DNA of 64,000 nucleotides from CAZVEE01 sp964625525 (GCA_964625525.1 CAZVEE010000005.1:1-64000), one strand, 5' to 3'. Shown: positions 43,667-52,837, numbered from the stretch's first letter. Notes: a model not told the origin generated them from the letters alone. A program made the numbers and translations.

Positions 43667-44833
43667 ATGACCGATAGAATCGGGAAGTTTCTCGATGACC
43701 ACCGGCCGCCAACGCCGTGCCTGGTCGTCGATCTCGATGTGGTGCGAGACCGCTGCCGGCGCCTGAAAGACGCCTTGCCGCTTGCGCGCATTTACTATGC
43801 GGTGAAGGCGAATCCAGCGCCGGAAATCCTCTCTGTGCTGAACGAAGAGGGGATTGCCTTTGACGTGGCAAGCCCGGCGGAAATCGATCTGTGTCTTGCC
43901 CATGGGGTGGAGCCGGAGCGCATTTCCTACGGTAACACCATCAAGAAGGCGTCCGACATCGCCTATGCCTACAAGCATGGGGTGCGGATCTTCACTTTTG
44001 ACAGCGACGCTGAACTGGAAAAGCTAGCGCGCCATGCGCCGGGCTCGAAAGTCGTGTGCCGGATCCTCGTGCCCAATCGGGGTGCGGAATGGCCTCTCAC
44101 GCGGAAATTCGGCTGTGAGCCGGAAATGGCGCGCGATCTGCTGCTGGCGGCGGTGGAGCAGGGCCTCGTGCCGCACGGGATTTCGTTCCATGTGGGCTCC
44201 CAGCAGACCAATCCGGAAGCCTGGGAATCGGCAGTTGCTCAGTCAGCGGAGCTGTTCCGCGAGCTGGAAGCCAAGGGCGTGACCTTGGAGCTGTTGAATC
44301 TGGGGGGTGGTCTGCCGGCGCGGTATCGCGATCCGGTGGCGGCCGTTGATGCCTATGGCCGCGCCGTCATGCATTCCATGACCCGGCATTTCGGTAATTA
44401 TCTGCCTGCCATGATGGTGGAGCCCGGGCGCTACATGGTCGCCGATGCGGGAGTGTTGGAATCAGAAGTCGTGCTGATTTCGCGCAAGAGCTATGACGAC
44501 CCCATGCGCTGGGTCTATCTGGACATTGGCCGCTTCGGCGGTCTGGCGGAGACCGAAGGCGAGGCCATCCGCTACCCCATCCGCGCTGGCTCTATGGGGC
44601 ATGCAGATGATAATGCCGCGTCGGCGGAGGAGAGCCGGGCTACTGGCCCGGTCATCCTCGCTGGTCCCACATGCGACAGCGCCGACATTCTCTATGAGAA
44701 GTCGGACTATGACATGCCGCTGGATCTGGAAGTGGGCGACAAGGTGCGCATCTACGCGACCGGGGCCTATACGACCACTTATGCCTCGGTCGGTTTCAAC
44801 GGCTTCGCGCCCCTGCGCTCGTATTACATCTGA
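43667..44833 (+). CDS. Type III PLP lysine/ornithine decarboxylase
   Basis: The 388-residue alanine-racemase-fold decarboxylase would make putrescine (or cadaverine). It has the PLP lysine in IYYAVKANPAPE (Lys47), HVGSQQTNPEAW, the PLP phosphate-binding LLNLGGGLPARY, MMVEPGRYMVADAG, and the second active-site Cys in GPTCDSADILYE (near 335). Alphaproteobacterial members (L/ODC) use both ornithine and lysine. It lies 150 bp after speD, with a GC-rich hairpin (CCGGCC/GGCCGG near 43530) between them, and is ended by a strong terminator. Confidence 0.92.
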   Translation: MTDRIGKFLDDHRPPTPCLVVDLDVVRDRCRRLKDALPLARIYYAVKANPAPEILSVLNEEGIAFDVASPAEIDLCLAHGVEPERISYGNTIKKASDIAYAYKHGVRIFTFDSDAELEKLARHAPGSKVVCRILVPNRGAEWPLTRKFGCEPEMARDLLLAAVEQGLVPHGISFHVGSQQTNPEAWESAVAQSAELFRELEAKGVTLELLNLGGGLPARYRDPVAAVDAYGRAVMHSMTRHFGNYLPAMMVEPGRYMVADAGVLESEVVLISRKSYDDPMRWVYLDIGRFGGLAETEGEAIRYPIRAGSMGHADDNAASAEESRATGPVILAGPTCDSADILYEKSDYDMPLDLEVGDKVRIYATGAYTTTYASVGFNGFAPLRSYYI

Positions 44834-44850
44834 CCCCGCGTTCAAGACGA

Positions 44851-44888
44851 AAAAAACGGGATCATGGAAAACCATGATCCCGTTTTTT
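44851..44888. terminator. Strong bidirectional terminator after the decarboxylase
   Basis: AAAAAACGGGATCATGG (44851-44867) pairs perfectly with the right arm (44872-44888) over a 4-nt loop, giving 17 bp with A- and T-runs at the ends. It can end the rightward polyamine genes and the leftward gene that ends at 44931. Confidence 0.95.
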
Positions 44889-44930
44889 GGATAGAGCGCG
44901 CTGACCAGTGAGATCAGAACAGCGGTATCG

Positions 44931-45260
44931 TCAGAAAGACGTGACTTGGCCGACCGGAATGGGCTGGGCGACGCGGAAGCATTCGCGGGTCACGCTGAAG
45001 CAGGTCTGATGGACGGGGAGATAATAGATCTCATCCATACCGTGGTCGCGAACCGTGACTTCAAAGTGCCAGACACCAGTTTTGGGTTTTTGGGGATACT
45101 GGTTAAAGCTGACATTCTGCCAGCGGCCGGTGGCGCGGGCGGACAGCACAGCTTCGCCAGCGGAGCGGGCTGCGATCTCGTCAGCGGCGTCTTGTCGGGT
45201 GGTCCAGAACACGACCCCGACAATCACCAGTAGGACGATCCCCAGAATGCTGGAGCGCAT
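44931..45260 (-). CDS. Small anchored protein of unknown function
   Basis: The 109-residue protein has an N-terminal membrane helix (ILGIVLLVIVGVVFWTT) and a soluble domain with WHFEVTVRDHGMDEIYYLP and CFSVTRECFRV. I do not recognise the family. ATG 45260 has AAAGGGGG upstream. It lies between the decarboxylase and speE, transcribed leftward; co-transcription with speE (167 bp upstream) is possible but not shown. Confidence 0.6.
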   Translation of the reverse strand: MRSSILGIVLLVIVGVVFWTTRQDAADEIAARSAGEAVLSARATGRWQNVSFNQYPQKPKTGVWHFEVTVRDHGMDEIYYLPVHQTCFSVTRECFRVAQPIPVGQVTSF

Positions 45261-45426
45261 GACTAGACCCCCTTTTTGCTCATTTCCCTTACCCAACCGA
45301 GGCGCAGTTTAATCCCTTTTGCGAGGGGCTGGCCATGTCTTTCCGGGCCGAAAAGGAGACAAATCCGCACGCGCGGTGTGGTGACTCCAGGTCACGTTGA
45401 CCTAGGGTCAGGGATTGGCGCGGCAG

Positions 45427-46341
45427 TCAGGAAGCGGCGACGATTTGCGGGCGTTCCCCGGGCAACAGCCGTGCTCCATTAACCACCCGGCGCATCCAGG
45501 GCGGCAGCGCGAATGCGGCTTTGTGGATCTCCGGGCTGTAGTAATCTGTGCGCAGACCAATGGCATCGTAGAGGCGTGCCAGTGTGGCGTCCTCCGTCTC
45601 ACCCAGCACCGTGCCATTCGACGCCCAGGTCAGCGCCATGGGGCCACCCGTATAGGTGGGCGTGATGGTGTAGTAGACCCCCGCCTTTTCGAACGCGTGA
45701 TGCAATTGCGGCATGGTGCCTGCAAGCTCGCTCGGCTGATAAAACGGTGTGCCGGTCTGGAATACGGCCACCCCTTGTGGCGTCAGCGCCTCTGCCACCA
45801 CCGTATAGAAATCATCCGCAAACAACACTTCCGCCGGGCCAACCGGATCGGGCCGGTCGGCGATGATCACGTCGAACTGGCCTTTGGCGTCCGAGCTTTT
45901 CAGATAGGCGAAGGCATCTTCATACCGCACGCTAAGCCGCTCGTCGGCGAAGGCGCCCTTGTTGACCTCGCCGAAATGCTCCTTGCACAGCTCGACCACG
46001 CGCCGGTCGATTTCGGCCATGACCACATGGCCCATGGTGCGGTGTTTCAGCACTTCTTCCGCGATCGCGCCGTCGCCGCCACCGACGATCAGCACCCGCT
46101 GGGCGATATGGCCCTGGGCCATCAGATCCAGAATGGGCACATGGGCGAGCATTTCTGAATAGGTGAACTCGTCCCGGGTCGTGAGCTGCACGATATCATC
46201 AAGCACCAGCATGCGCCCGTTGCGCACCGTGTCGTAAATCCGAATGGTTTGAAACTCGGAACGCTCATCCGCGAGCACGTGCTTGATATCGAAAAGCTGT
46301 GCAAAGCCGTCATGCAGGACTTCGCCGAACCGTAGCGTCAT
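45427..46341 (-). CDS. speE: Spermidine synthase (putrescine aminopropyltransferase)
   Basis: The 304-residue enzyme transfers the aminopropyl group from decarboxylated AdoMet to putrescine. It has the family motifs QLFDIKHVLADERSEFQTI, MLVLDDIVQLTTRDEFTYSE, VLIVGGGDGAIAEEVLKH, VVMAEIDRRVVELC and FDVIIADRPDPVGPA. In the last one, ADRPDP replaces the usual DSTDP, keeping the catalytic Asp. ATG 46341 has GGAGG upstream. It is divergent from the FAD oxidoreductase genes. Confidence 0.95.
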   Translation of the reverse strand: MTLRFGEVLHDGFAQLFDIKHVLADERSEFQTIRIYDTVRNGRMLVLDDIVQLTTRDEFTYSEMLAHVPILDLMAQGHIAQRVLIVGGGDGAIAEEVLKHRTMGHVVMAEIDRRVVELCKEHFGEVNKGAFADERLSVRYEDAFAYLKSSDAKGQFDVIIADRPDPVGPAEVLFADDFYTVVAEALTPQGVAVFQTGTPFYQPSELAGTMPQLHHAFEKAGVYYTITPTYTGGPMALTWASNGTVLGETEDATLARLYDAIGLRTDYYSPEIHKAAFALPPWMRRVVNGARLLPGERPQIVAAS

Positions 46342-46610
46342 AAGGGCCTCCGCCGTCATGTGAGGGCCAGCCGGCGCCAAACCGCCGGACGTGGAGAGAG
46401 TTTAAGGATCCCACCCCGAAATGGCCACGCGGTGACCGGATCCTCGGAAACCAAGGACACCTTATAGACCACGCCTGCGGCGGGGCTTCAACGCCGCGGC
46501 GGGTCCCGGCGGCCCGATTCCTGCGTGGCGTGTGACGAACCGGGCCGACCGCGCTGGTGAGCGGCCCGAAATGAGAGCGGTGACGCCAAATCGAACCGAA
46601 GAAATGGGCC

Positions 46611-48233
46611 ATGACCGAAACTGACGCGATTGTCATTGGCGGCGGGATCGAGGGGATCACGGCGGCATGTGCCCTGGCGCGGGCCGGGCGGCGGGTCCTC
46701 TTGGTGGAGGAGGCCGGCGAGCCGGGCGGTTTGATGCGCCCGCTGGCGCTGGAAGGGGGCCTGGAAGCGAGCATGGCGCCGCTGTCGGGCTTGGCGCTTT
46801 CTCCCCGCGTATTGCAGGAGACCGGTCTGACGCGCCATGGCTTGGTGCTTGCGCCCCATGGCGGGGTCGCGGCGGTGGCGCCGGGCCGCGCGCCGGTGGC
46901 TTTGTCAACGGACCGTCAGGCGACGGAGGAGGGGCTTGAAGAGTTGGCCCCGGGTGAAGCGCTGCGCCTGGCGCGCTTTGCCACTGAGATGAGCCGCGTG
47001 CGCAGCCTGATCGAGCCCTTGGGCGCCCGCGTCCCAGCCGATCCGGCGGGCCTGCGCGCCCGCGATCTGCCTGATGATCTGTCCGAAATGCTCAGCCTCG
47101 CCGGCCGCTTTGGCGAAGAGACGGTCTTCGATCTTTTGAATCTATGCGCCGCATCGGCGGCCGACCGTCTGAACGCGGATTTCGCAAGTGAGCCCTTGCG
47201 TGTGCTGTTGGCCGCTCAGGCGCTCGCCCGGCAAGGGGCGGGGCCCATGACCCCGGGCACGGGTCTGGCACTCAGCGGCCTGCCGGGGCTTGACGCGAGC
47301 GCGGGCTTTGGCGCCACGCCCCTGGGCGGCGCCCGTGCGCTCGCTAAGGCGTTGGTGATGGCCGCGACCGCCGCCGGGGTCAGTGTGCGCTTTGAGACCA
47401 AAGCCCATGCGGTGCGCGTCGAGGACGGCGCGGTCACGGGTCTGGTGCTGTCCACGGGCGAGGAAGTGCGCGCGCCGCTCATTCTCTCCAGCCTTGATAT
47501 GAAACGCACCCTCACGGAGCTTTTGGAGTGGCAGGCCCTGCCGCAGGATCTGTCGCGCGCGGTCAGCCGGGCCGACGCCGAGGGCTCTGTTGCGCGCCTG
47601 TTCCTGACAGTCGGCACACTGGATTTTCTACCCCCCGCCTTGCGCGCTCTGCGCCCGGCGGCGGTGCATGTGGCTGCGAGCCTGGAGGCCATGGAATGGG
47701 CGGGGGACGAGGCCGCGTTCGCGCGCATCCCCGTTGCGCCCTGGCTTGAAGTTGAAATGCCGAGCCTGTGCGATCCGCTGACGGATGGCTATGGCCCGCA
47801 TGTGCTCAGCATCAGTGTCCATTACGTGCCCTGGCGCCCGGCCGATGGTGGCTGGACCGATGCGCGCCGGCGCCAGCTTCTGGAGCGTGTCCTGGCCAGC
47901 CTTGCGGGCGTATGGCCCGAGCTTTTGGCCACGGTCAGCGCCAGCCAGCTCTGGCTGCCCCATGAAATCGAAGCGGAATATGGCGGCACCGGAGGGCTTC
48001 TCGGGGGCGGCGAGATCGCACCCGACCGCTTGTTCTGGAACCGTCCGTTGCCGGATTTGGCGCGCTACGCCACGCCTGTCCACGGTTTATATCTGTGCGG
48101 CGCGGATACCCATACGCTGCCGGGGGCGGGGGGGCTGGCTGGTGTCAACGCCGCGCACGCCGCGCTTGCCGCGCCGGCCCATGCGCCGGCTCGCGGCTTT
48201 TCGCTGTTGCGCTGGATCGGAGGCTGGTCATGA
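46611..48233 (+). CDS. FAD/NAD(P)-binding oxidoreductase, CrtI/PYROXD2-like (first of two)
   Basis: The 540-residue flavoprotein has an N-terminal dinucleotide motif (AIVIGGGIEGITAACALARAG), a second FAD-contact region (LEASMAPLSGLALSP), a middle phytoene-desaturase-like substrate domain, ILSSLDMKRTLTEL, and a C-terminal GLYLCGADTHTLPGAGGLAGVNA FAD motif. Relatives include carotenoid desaturases and PYROXD2-like proteins of unknown activity; the absence of crtB or other carotenoid genes argues against carotenoids. It overlaps the next oxidoreductase by ATGA; they may form a heterodimer. Confidence 0.85.
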   Translation: MTETDAIVIGGGIEGITAACALARAGRRVLLVEEAGEPGGLMRPLALEGGLEASMAPLSGLALSPRVLQETGLTRHGLVLAPHGGVAAVAPGRAPVALSTDRQATEEGLEELAPGEALRLARFATEMSRVRSLIEPLGARVPADPAGLRARDLPDDLSEMLSLAGRFGEETVFDLLNLCAASAADRLNADFASEPLRVLLAAQALARQGAGPMTPGTGLALSGLPGLDASAGFGATPLGGARALAKALVMAATAAGVSVRFETKAHAVRVEDGAVTGLVLSTGEEVRAPLILSSLDMKRTLTELLEWQALPQDLSRAVSRADAEGSVARLFLTVGTLDFLPPALRALRPAAVHVAASLEAMEWAGDEAAFARIPVAPWLEVEMPSLCDPLTDGYGPHVLSISVHYVPWRPADGGWTDARRRQLLERVLASLAGVWPELLATVSASQLWLPHEIEAEYGGTGGLLGGGEIAPDRLFWNRPLPDLARYATPVHGLYLCGADTHTLPGAGGLAGVNAAHAALAAPAHAPARGFSLLRWIGGWS

Positions 48234-49777
48234 GTACCGAACGTGTGGACGCTCTTGTCATTGGTGCCGGTCACAACGGTCTCGTCGCGGGCGCTTATCT
48301 GGCGCGCGCGGGCCTGACAGTCACGATTCTCGAGCGCTGCGCCGATGTCGGCGGCATGGCTGGCACCGCCGACATTGAGCCCGGCTTTCGTGTCAGCACC
48401 TGCGCGCATAGCCTCAGCCAGTTCAGCCCTCAGATCATCCGTGATCTGGATCTGCAGCGCCATGGCTTCGCAACGGCAAAGCAGGCCCTTGCCACCACAG
48501 CGTTGAACGGCGAGGGGCGGGCCTTAAGCCTTGATCGGGGATGCCGGCTCGGCCAGGGCCTGACGGCTCCCGATGCGCTCGATCTGGAGGCCCTGGCTCC
48601 ATTCATGCGCCGCATGCGCCATTTCGCGCAAGCTCTCGCACCGGCGCTGATCAGTGATCCGCAGGCGGATGGGGACGGCAAGGTCGCCTCTCTCAGCCAT
48701 CGCATGCTGCGCCGATTGGATGCTTCGGCCGCGCGCGATATGCTCGCGCTGGCCACCGCACGCGTGAGTGATCTCCTGGACCGGACATTCGATGATGACG
48801 TGCTGAAAGGCGCGCTGGCCTTCGACGCGCTGCGCGGAACTGGCGCCGGCCCGCGTGCGCCTGGCACCGTTCTACCTTGGCTTTATCGCCTGGCTGGTGA
48901 AGAGCCGGAGGGCACCCGCGTGCCCTTGGGTGGCATGGGCGGGCTTGCCGCCGCCTTGCGGGCCGCTGCTTTGGCGCACGGCGCACGCCTTCTCACTGGC
49001 GCTGGCGTCAGCACGATCCTGACCGAGGCCGGCCGTGCTGCCGGGGTCCGCCTTGATGACGGCACCGAGCTGATGGCGCCGCTGGTCCTGTCCTCGCTCG
49101 ATCCGGTCACGACCTATCTGTCTCTGGTGGGCGAACGCGTGCTGCCCGTTGACACCGTGCGCCGCGTCAATCGTTGGCGTGCCAAGGGGATAACGGCAAA
49201 AGTCAATCTGTCCCTCGACGGATTGCCGGGCTTTCGCGGTCTTGACGAGACGGCCCTGCGCGGGCGTCTGCTTCTGGCTCCGCCTTTGGGCGCGCTTGAT
49301 GCCGCCTATCGTCCGGCCAAGCATGGCCGGCTCGCCCCCGCCTTGGGGCTTGAGGTGATGCTGCCCTCGCTCCTCGATCCGACTTTGGCGCCCCAGGGGG
49401 GGCATGTGCTCTCGGCGGTCGTGGAAGCGGTGCCTTATGTGGGCGAGACGGACAATATTCGCCTACGCGAAGAGGTCCGAGCCGCGGTTATCGCCCGCTT
49501 GGCCGAGGCGAGCCCTGATCTGCCGGGGCTCGTGCGCCAGGCGCAAGTCCTCACCCCGCGCGATTTTGAAACTCAGTTTGGTGCCCCCGGCGGGCACTGG
49601 CACCACGGCGCATTGGCGCTCGATCAGCTCTGGAGCAACCGTCCGGCGCCCGGCATGCCCGACTCCGTGCCCGGTCTCGTGCTCTGCGGCGCGGGCAGCC
49701 ATCCCGGTGGCGGTGTCACGGGCTTGCCGGGTCTTTTGGCCGCGCGCCGTGTTCTGACTTTTGCGGAGGCTGCATGA
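48230..49777 (+). CDS. FAD/NAD(P)-binding oxidoreductase, CrtI/PYROXD2-like (second)
   Basis: The 515-residue flavoprotein has ALVIGAGHNGLVAGAYLARAG, ILERCADVGGMAGTADIEPG, a desaturase-like body with VPLGGMGGLAAALRAAALAHG, VLSSLDPVTTYLSL, and the C-terminal LVLCGAGSHPGGGVTGLPGLL, which matches the PYROXD2 (NAD(P)/FAD oxidoreductase) consensus more closely than its neighbour. ATG 48230 overlaps the previous stop; the frame is open further upstream but inside the other gene. It overlaps the GcvT-like gene by 4 bp. Confidence 0.88.
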   Translation: MSTERVDALVIGAGHNGLVAGAYLARAGLTVTILERCADVGGMAGTADIEPGFRVSTCAHSLSQFSPQIIRDLDLQRHGFATAKQALATTALNGEGRALSLDRGCRLGQGLTAPDALDLEALAPFMRRMRHFAQALAPALISDPQADGDGKVASLSHRMLRRLDASAARDMLALATARVSDLLDRTFDDDVLKGALAFDALRGTGAGPRAPGTVLPWLYRLAGEEPEGTRVPLGGMGGLAAALRAAALAHGARLLTGAGVSTILTEAGRAAGVRLDDGTELMAPLVLSSLDPVTTYLSLVGERVLPVDTVRRVNRWRAKGITAKVNLSLDGLPGFRGLDETALRGRLLLAPPLGALDAAYRPAKHGRLAPALGLEVMLPSLLDPTLAPQGGHVLSAVVEAVPYVGETDNIRLREEVRAAVIARLAEASPDLPGLVRQAQVLTPRDFETQFGAPGGHWHHGALALDQLWSNRPAPGMPDSVPGLVLCGAGSHPGGGVTGLPGLLAARRVLTFAEAA

Positions 49778-51048
49778 CTTGTCCGTGTTCTGAGACCGAA
49801 GGCGTCCACCACCCGCACGCCGCTCTGTTTGAAGGTCCGGCCAGCCTGGTCGAGCGCGCCCAAGCCTGGACGCTCTGGGGCCGCGCCCGCGTGCCCGCCC
49901 GCTTCGCGGCGCCAGCCGAGGAGACCATGGCTCTGCGCCAGGGCGCGGGCCTGACCGATCTCACGGGTCTGCGCCGTTTCCATGTGGGCGGTCCGGATGC
50001 GGCGGCCTTTGTGGAGCGTCTGATTGCCCGCCCGGTCGCGGATTTGGAGCCCGGGCAGATCCTCATGGGGCTGATGGCCGGGCGTGGAGGGCGTTTGGTG
50101 GCGCTGGCGCGCCTTGTGCGTCTCGGGCCGAATGACTTTATGCTGGGTACGGACGGCACACCCGATCTGTGGCTTGACGAGGCGAGCCGCCCGTTCACGG
50201 TAAGTTTGGCAGATCTGAGCGAACCCTACGCGGCGCTTGGCCTTTACGGCCCTCGGGCACGCGAGGTGCTGGAGGCCTGTGGCCTGTCCATTGGCATGAC
50301 TCTGGCGCCGCTGCGCACCGGCGCGTTGCGCCATGCGGGCAGTCTTGTGACCCTGTTGCATATGGGGGACTGGTGCCTGGGCTATGGCCTGCCCGGCGCG
50401 TTCGAACTCTGGGTGCCGCGCGCTGCGGCCGCCACATTGTGGGAACGTCTTTCGGCTGGCTTGCCCGAGGGTGTCACGCCGCTGGGCCGCGCTAGTCTGG
50501 AGACGGAGCGCGTGCTTATGGGCCGTCCGCGCCTTGGCGCGGAGGTCCCTGGTCTCGGTGAGGCCCCCATTCCGGCCCGCGTGCCCACCGCCGCCGATCT
50601 GGGCTGGCAGCACTGGACCGCGGCGCCGCGTCCCACGCGCCGGGCGCCGCCGGTTGCCCGCCTGCTGCGCCTTGATTGCGCCGCGCCCGTGGCCCGCGGG
50701 GCCCGTGTCCTGCGCGATGGGGTGGCGGTGACTCATCTGGGCGCCGTGGCCACATGCCCGTTGAGTGGGGAGACCCGCGCCCTCGCCATGCTGGCCGAGC
50801 CGCCCACCCCCGGCGGGGTCTGGAGCATCGAAAGCCGCGATCCGGCGCGACCCGATCCCGTCTCCGCTCACATCGCCCCCCAAGCCCATACGCTCAGCAC
50901 CGATAGGCCGCGCGAGACGGCTGACCGGCCGCTGCCGGTTCTGCCTTTGAAGGCGCGCCGTGCGCCGGGCGAGGGCCGCGTGCGCCTCATGCAAGATAAT
51001 GAGGTTGTCAGCGACGGGTTAGGGCCGGCGATGCGTAAATCCTTGTGA
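49774..51048 (+). CDS. GcvT-like (aminomethyltransferase/folate-binding) protein
   Basis: The 424-residue protein resembles GcvT-family tetrahydrofolate-binding folds: ALRQGAGLTDLTGLRRFHVGGPDAAAFVERLIARPV, then LMGLMAGRGGRLVALARLVRLG, LGLYGPRAREVLEACGL and GYGLPGAFELWV, and a C-terminal beta barrel (RVLRDGVAVTHLGAVATCPL). Glycine cleavage T, sarcosine oxidase and dimethylglycine dehydrogenase C-termini share this fold. Genes for the other glycine-cleavage subunits are absent. The 4-bp overlap with the second oxidoreductase suggests an oxidase plus one-carbon acceptor. Confidence 0.75.
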   Translation: MTCPCSETEGVHHPHAALFEGPASLVERAQAWTLWGRARVPARFAAPAEETMALRQGAGLTDLTGLRRFHVGGPDAAAFVERLIARPVADLEPGQILMGLMAGRGGRLVALARLVRLGPNDFMLGTDGTPDLWLDEASRPFTVSLADLSEPYAALGLYGPRAREVLEACGLSIGMTLAPLRTGALRHAGSLVTLLHMGDWCLGYGLPGAFELWVPRAAAATLWERLSAGLPEGVTPLGRASLETERVLMGRPRLGAEVPGLGEAPIPARVPTAADLGWQHWTAAPRPTRRAPPVARLLRLDCAAPVARGARVLRDGVAVTHLGAVATCPLSGETRALAMLAEPPTPGGVWSIESRDPARPDPVSAHIAPQAHTLSTDRPRETADRPLPVLPLKARRAPGEGRVRLMQDNEVVSDGLGPAMRKSL

Positions 51049-51090
51049 GGAGACGGCGCGGTCGCGTTTTTGGGGACCGCCGTGCCAGAC

Positions 51091-51122
51091 CACACAGGAG
51101 ATGAGACACACAGGAGATGAGA
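51091..51122 (+). repeat. 16-bp tandem duplication around the EF-hand gene start
   Basis: CACACAGGAGATGAGA is repeated at 51091-51106 and 51107-51122. Each copy holds an AGGAG and an ATG. The second AGGAG is 8 bases before the real ATG at 51125; the first copy's ATG at 51101 is in the same frame and would add eight residues. Confidence 0.9.
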
Positions 51123-51124
51123 CA

Positions 51125-51598
51125 ATGACACAGCGGACCTCCCTCGCGGGCGCGGCTGCTCTTTTGATCGCGCTCGGCGCGGTGCCGGCGCAGGCCGCCG
51201 AGGGCCCCGGATCGGGCACGGATCCGTTTGCCATGATGGATGCGGACAGCAACGGCCGGGTCACGATCGAGGAAATGCGGTCCTTTGCGGCCACCCGCTT
51301 CACCAATTTGGACAGTGACCGCAACGGCCTGTTGAGCCGCGCCGAATTCGATGCCGGCCGCGCCGCCTTGGCCGCTGCCGCCGCTGCGAACGGCACCGAC
51401 GCCCCCTCTGGTGGTCGGGCTGGGCGGGCCTTTGGGCGCCTTGATGCCGACAGCAATGGCAGCCTGTCACAGACGGAATATCTTGCCCGCACGGATCGGG
51501 TGTTTCCTCGGGCCGACCGCGACAGCGATGGTGCGCTCAGCCAAGAAGAATGGACGGCGTTCCGCGAGCGGATGCGCCGTTTCTTGGGGTCGCGCTAA
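51125..51598 (+). CDS. Secreted four-EF-hand calcium-binding protein
   Basis: The 157-residue product has a signal peptide (SLAGAAALLIALGAVPAQAAE) and four canonical EF-hand loops: DADSNGRVTIEE (39-50), DSDRNGLLSRAE (63-74), DADSNGSLSQTE (107-118) and DRDSDGALSQEE (131-142). Every loop keeps the acidic residues at positions 1, 3 and 12, so calcium binding is likely, in the periplasm. It lies 58 bp upstream of an ECF sigma factor operon and may report or buffer metal there. Confidence 0.9.
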   Translation: MTQRTSLAGAAALLIALGAVPAQAAEGPGSGTDPFAMMDADSNGRVTIEEMRSFAATRFTNLDSDRNGLLSRAEFDAGRAALAAAAAANGTDAPSGGRAGRAFGRLDADSNGSLSQTEYLARTDRVFPRADRDSDGALSQEEWTAFRERMRRFLGSR

Positions 51599-51656
51599 TC
51601 GCGTAAAACACGAGACTCGCGCGCTTTCGGGCGCGGCACAGGGGGCGGGGGACGCG

Positions 51657-52241
51657 GTGGAACAACAGCCGCCGGCAGACGTCGATGATCCGGATACTGG
51701 CCTCGTGGCCCGTGTGGCAGCGGGCGACGAACGGGCCGTGCGTGCGCTTGTGGACCGGCACATGGGCCGTCTGCTGGGCCTTGCCCGGCGCATGTTGCGC
51801 GATCCGGAAGAGGCCTATGACGTCACGCAAGAGGTCTTCTTGCGTGTGTGGCGCCATGCCCATCGCTGGGAACCCGGCCGGGCGCGGTTTGAAACCTGGC
51901 TACACCGGGTGGCGTTGAACCTGTGTTACGACCGCCTGCGTAAGCGCCGAGAAGTCACCATGGACGAGATGCCCGAACAGGCCGATCCCGCCCTGGGCCC
52001 GGCGGCGCTGCTCCACGAGGCGCAGGTGGGCGGCCGGGTCGGCGAAGCACTGGCCGGCCTGCCGGAGCGCCAGAAAGCGGCAATCCTGCTGTGCCATTTC
52101 CAGGGGCTGAGCAATGCGGAAGCTGCTGAAACGCTGGAAGTCAGCGTTGAAGCCGTTGAATCTCTATTGGCGCGGGGGCGGCGCGCCTTGCGCAGCGCCT
52201 TAAAAAACGAAGCAGCCGAGCTGCTGGGAGGCATGGAATGA
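51657..52241 (+). CDS. ECF (group 4) sigma-70 factor
   Basis: The 194-residue sigma factor has region 2 (ALVDRHMGRLLGLARRMLRD, PEEAYDVTQEVFLRVWRHA) and region 4 (LAGLPERQKAAILLCHFQGLSNAEAAETL, then ESLLARGRRALR). The linker has WEPGRARFETWLHRVALNLC. GTG 51657 has a GGGGGCGGGGG stretch upstream. It is followed with 4-bp overlaps by a membrane anti-sigma-like protein and a metal-sensor-like protein, an arrangement recalling CnrH-CnrY-CnrX. Confidence 0.93.
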   Translation: MEQQPPADVDDPDTGLVARVAAGDERAVRALVDRHMGRLLGLARRMLRDPEEAYDVTQEVFLRVWRHAHRWEPGRARFETWLHRVALNLCYDRLRKRREVTMDEMPEQADPALGPAALLHEAQVGGRVGEALAGLPERQKAAILLCHFQGLSNAEAAETLEVSVEAVESLLARGRRALRSALKNEAAELLGGME

Positions 52242-52837
52242 CCGGGACAAGCCCCACCGGGCTCAATACCACCGGAACCGGAATGACCCCTGTCCCGTTG
52301 ACGGATGACCGCGCCCGCCTGCTGCTAGAGGCTTATGGGGCCGATCCGGCGCGCTGGCCGTCCGATGAGCGGGCGGTTCTCCATCGCTGGACGCAAGACA
52401 GCGCGGCCGGCCGGGCCGCTCTCGCCGAAGCGCGCGCCTTGGATGCGCTGCTCGATCAGGCTTTCGCCACGGACCCGGTGACCCCGACGGGCGAGGCGGC
52501 TTTGAAGGACCGCATTCTGGCCGACGCGGCCCGGTTCGCCGGTGCGCATCGACCCAAGGCTGGCGGTGTTGTCAGCGGTCTTGGTTCTGTGATGCGGCAT
52601 TTGGAAGACACGGTCCGCCTGCTGGTGCCGGTGCCGGCGGGCTGGCATCCGGCGGCAGTCCTGGGCTGTAGTATGGCGGTTGGCCTTACCTTGGGCCTGA
52701 TCGTGCCGGGGGCCTCGGGGCCGGATCCGGCGGAGACGGCCATGGAGGAATTGGTCATGCTGGCCTTTGATCCCGGCATGATGATGGGGACACCTGTTGA
52801 GGATGGGCGCGGCCATGACGCAGGGGGCAGGCTATGA
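52238..52837 (+). CDS. Putative membrane anti-sigma factor
   Basis: The 199-residue protein has an N-terminal cytoplasmic segment with RLLLEAYGADPARWPSDERAV, often seen in genes next to ECF sigma factors, and one membrane helix (AAVLGCSMAVGLTLGLIV, about 143-160), then a short periplasmic tail rich in Met (DPGMMMG). It is coupled by overlap with both neighbours. Position and topology support anti-sigma function; no zinc-binding anti-sigma motif is seen. Methionines near the C-terminus might touch metal, which is speculation. Confidence 0.65.
   Translation: MTGTSPTGLNTTGTGMTPVPLTDDRARLLLEAYGADPARWPSDERAVLHRWTQDSAAGRAALAEARALDALLDQAFATDPVTPTGEAALKDRILADAARFAGAHRPKAGGVVSGLGSVMRHLEDTVRLLVPVPAGWHPAAVLGCSMAVGLTLGLIVPGASGPDPAETAMEELVMLAFDPGMMMGTPVEDGRGHDAGGRL

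Noticed and set aside
46611..49777. Carotenoid desaturases
   Set aside because: No phytoene synthase or other carotenoid gene is near, and the second gene fits the PYROXD2 group better.
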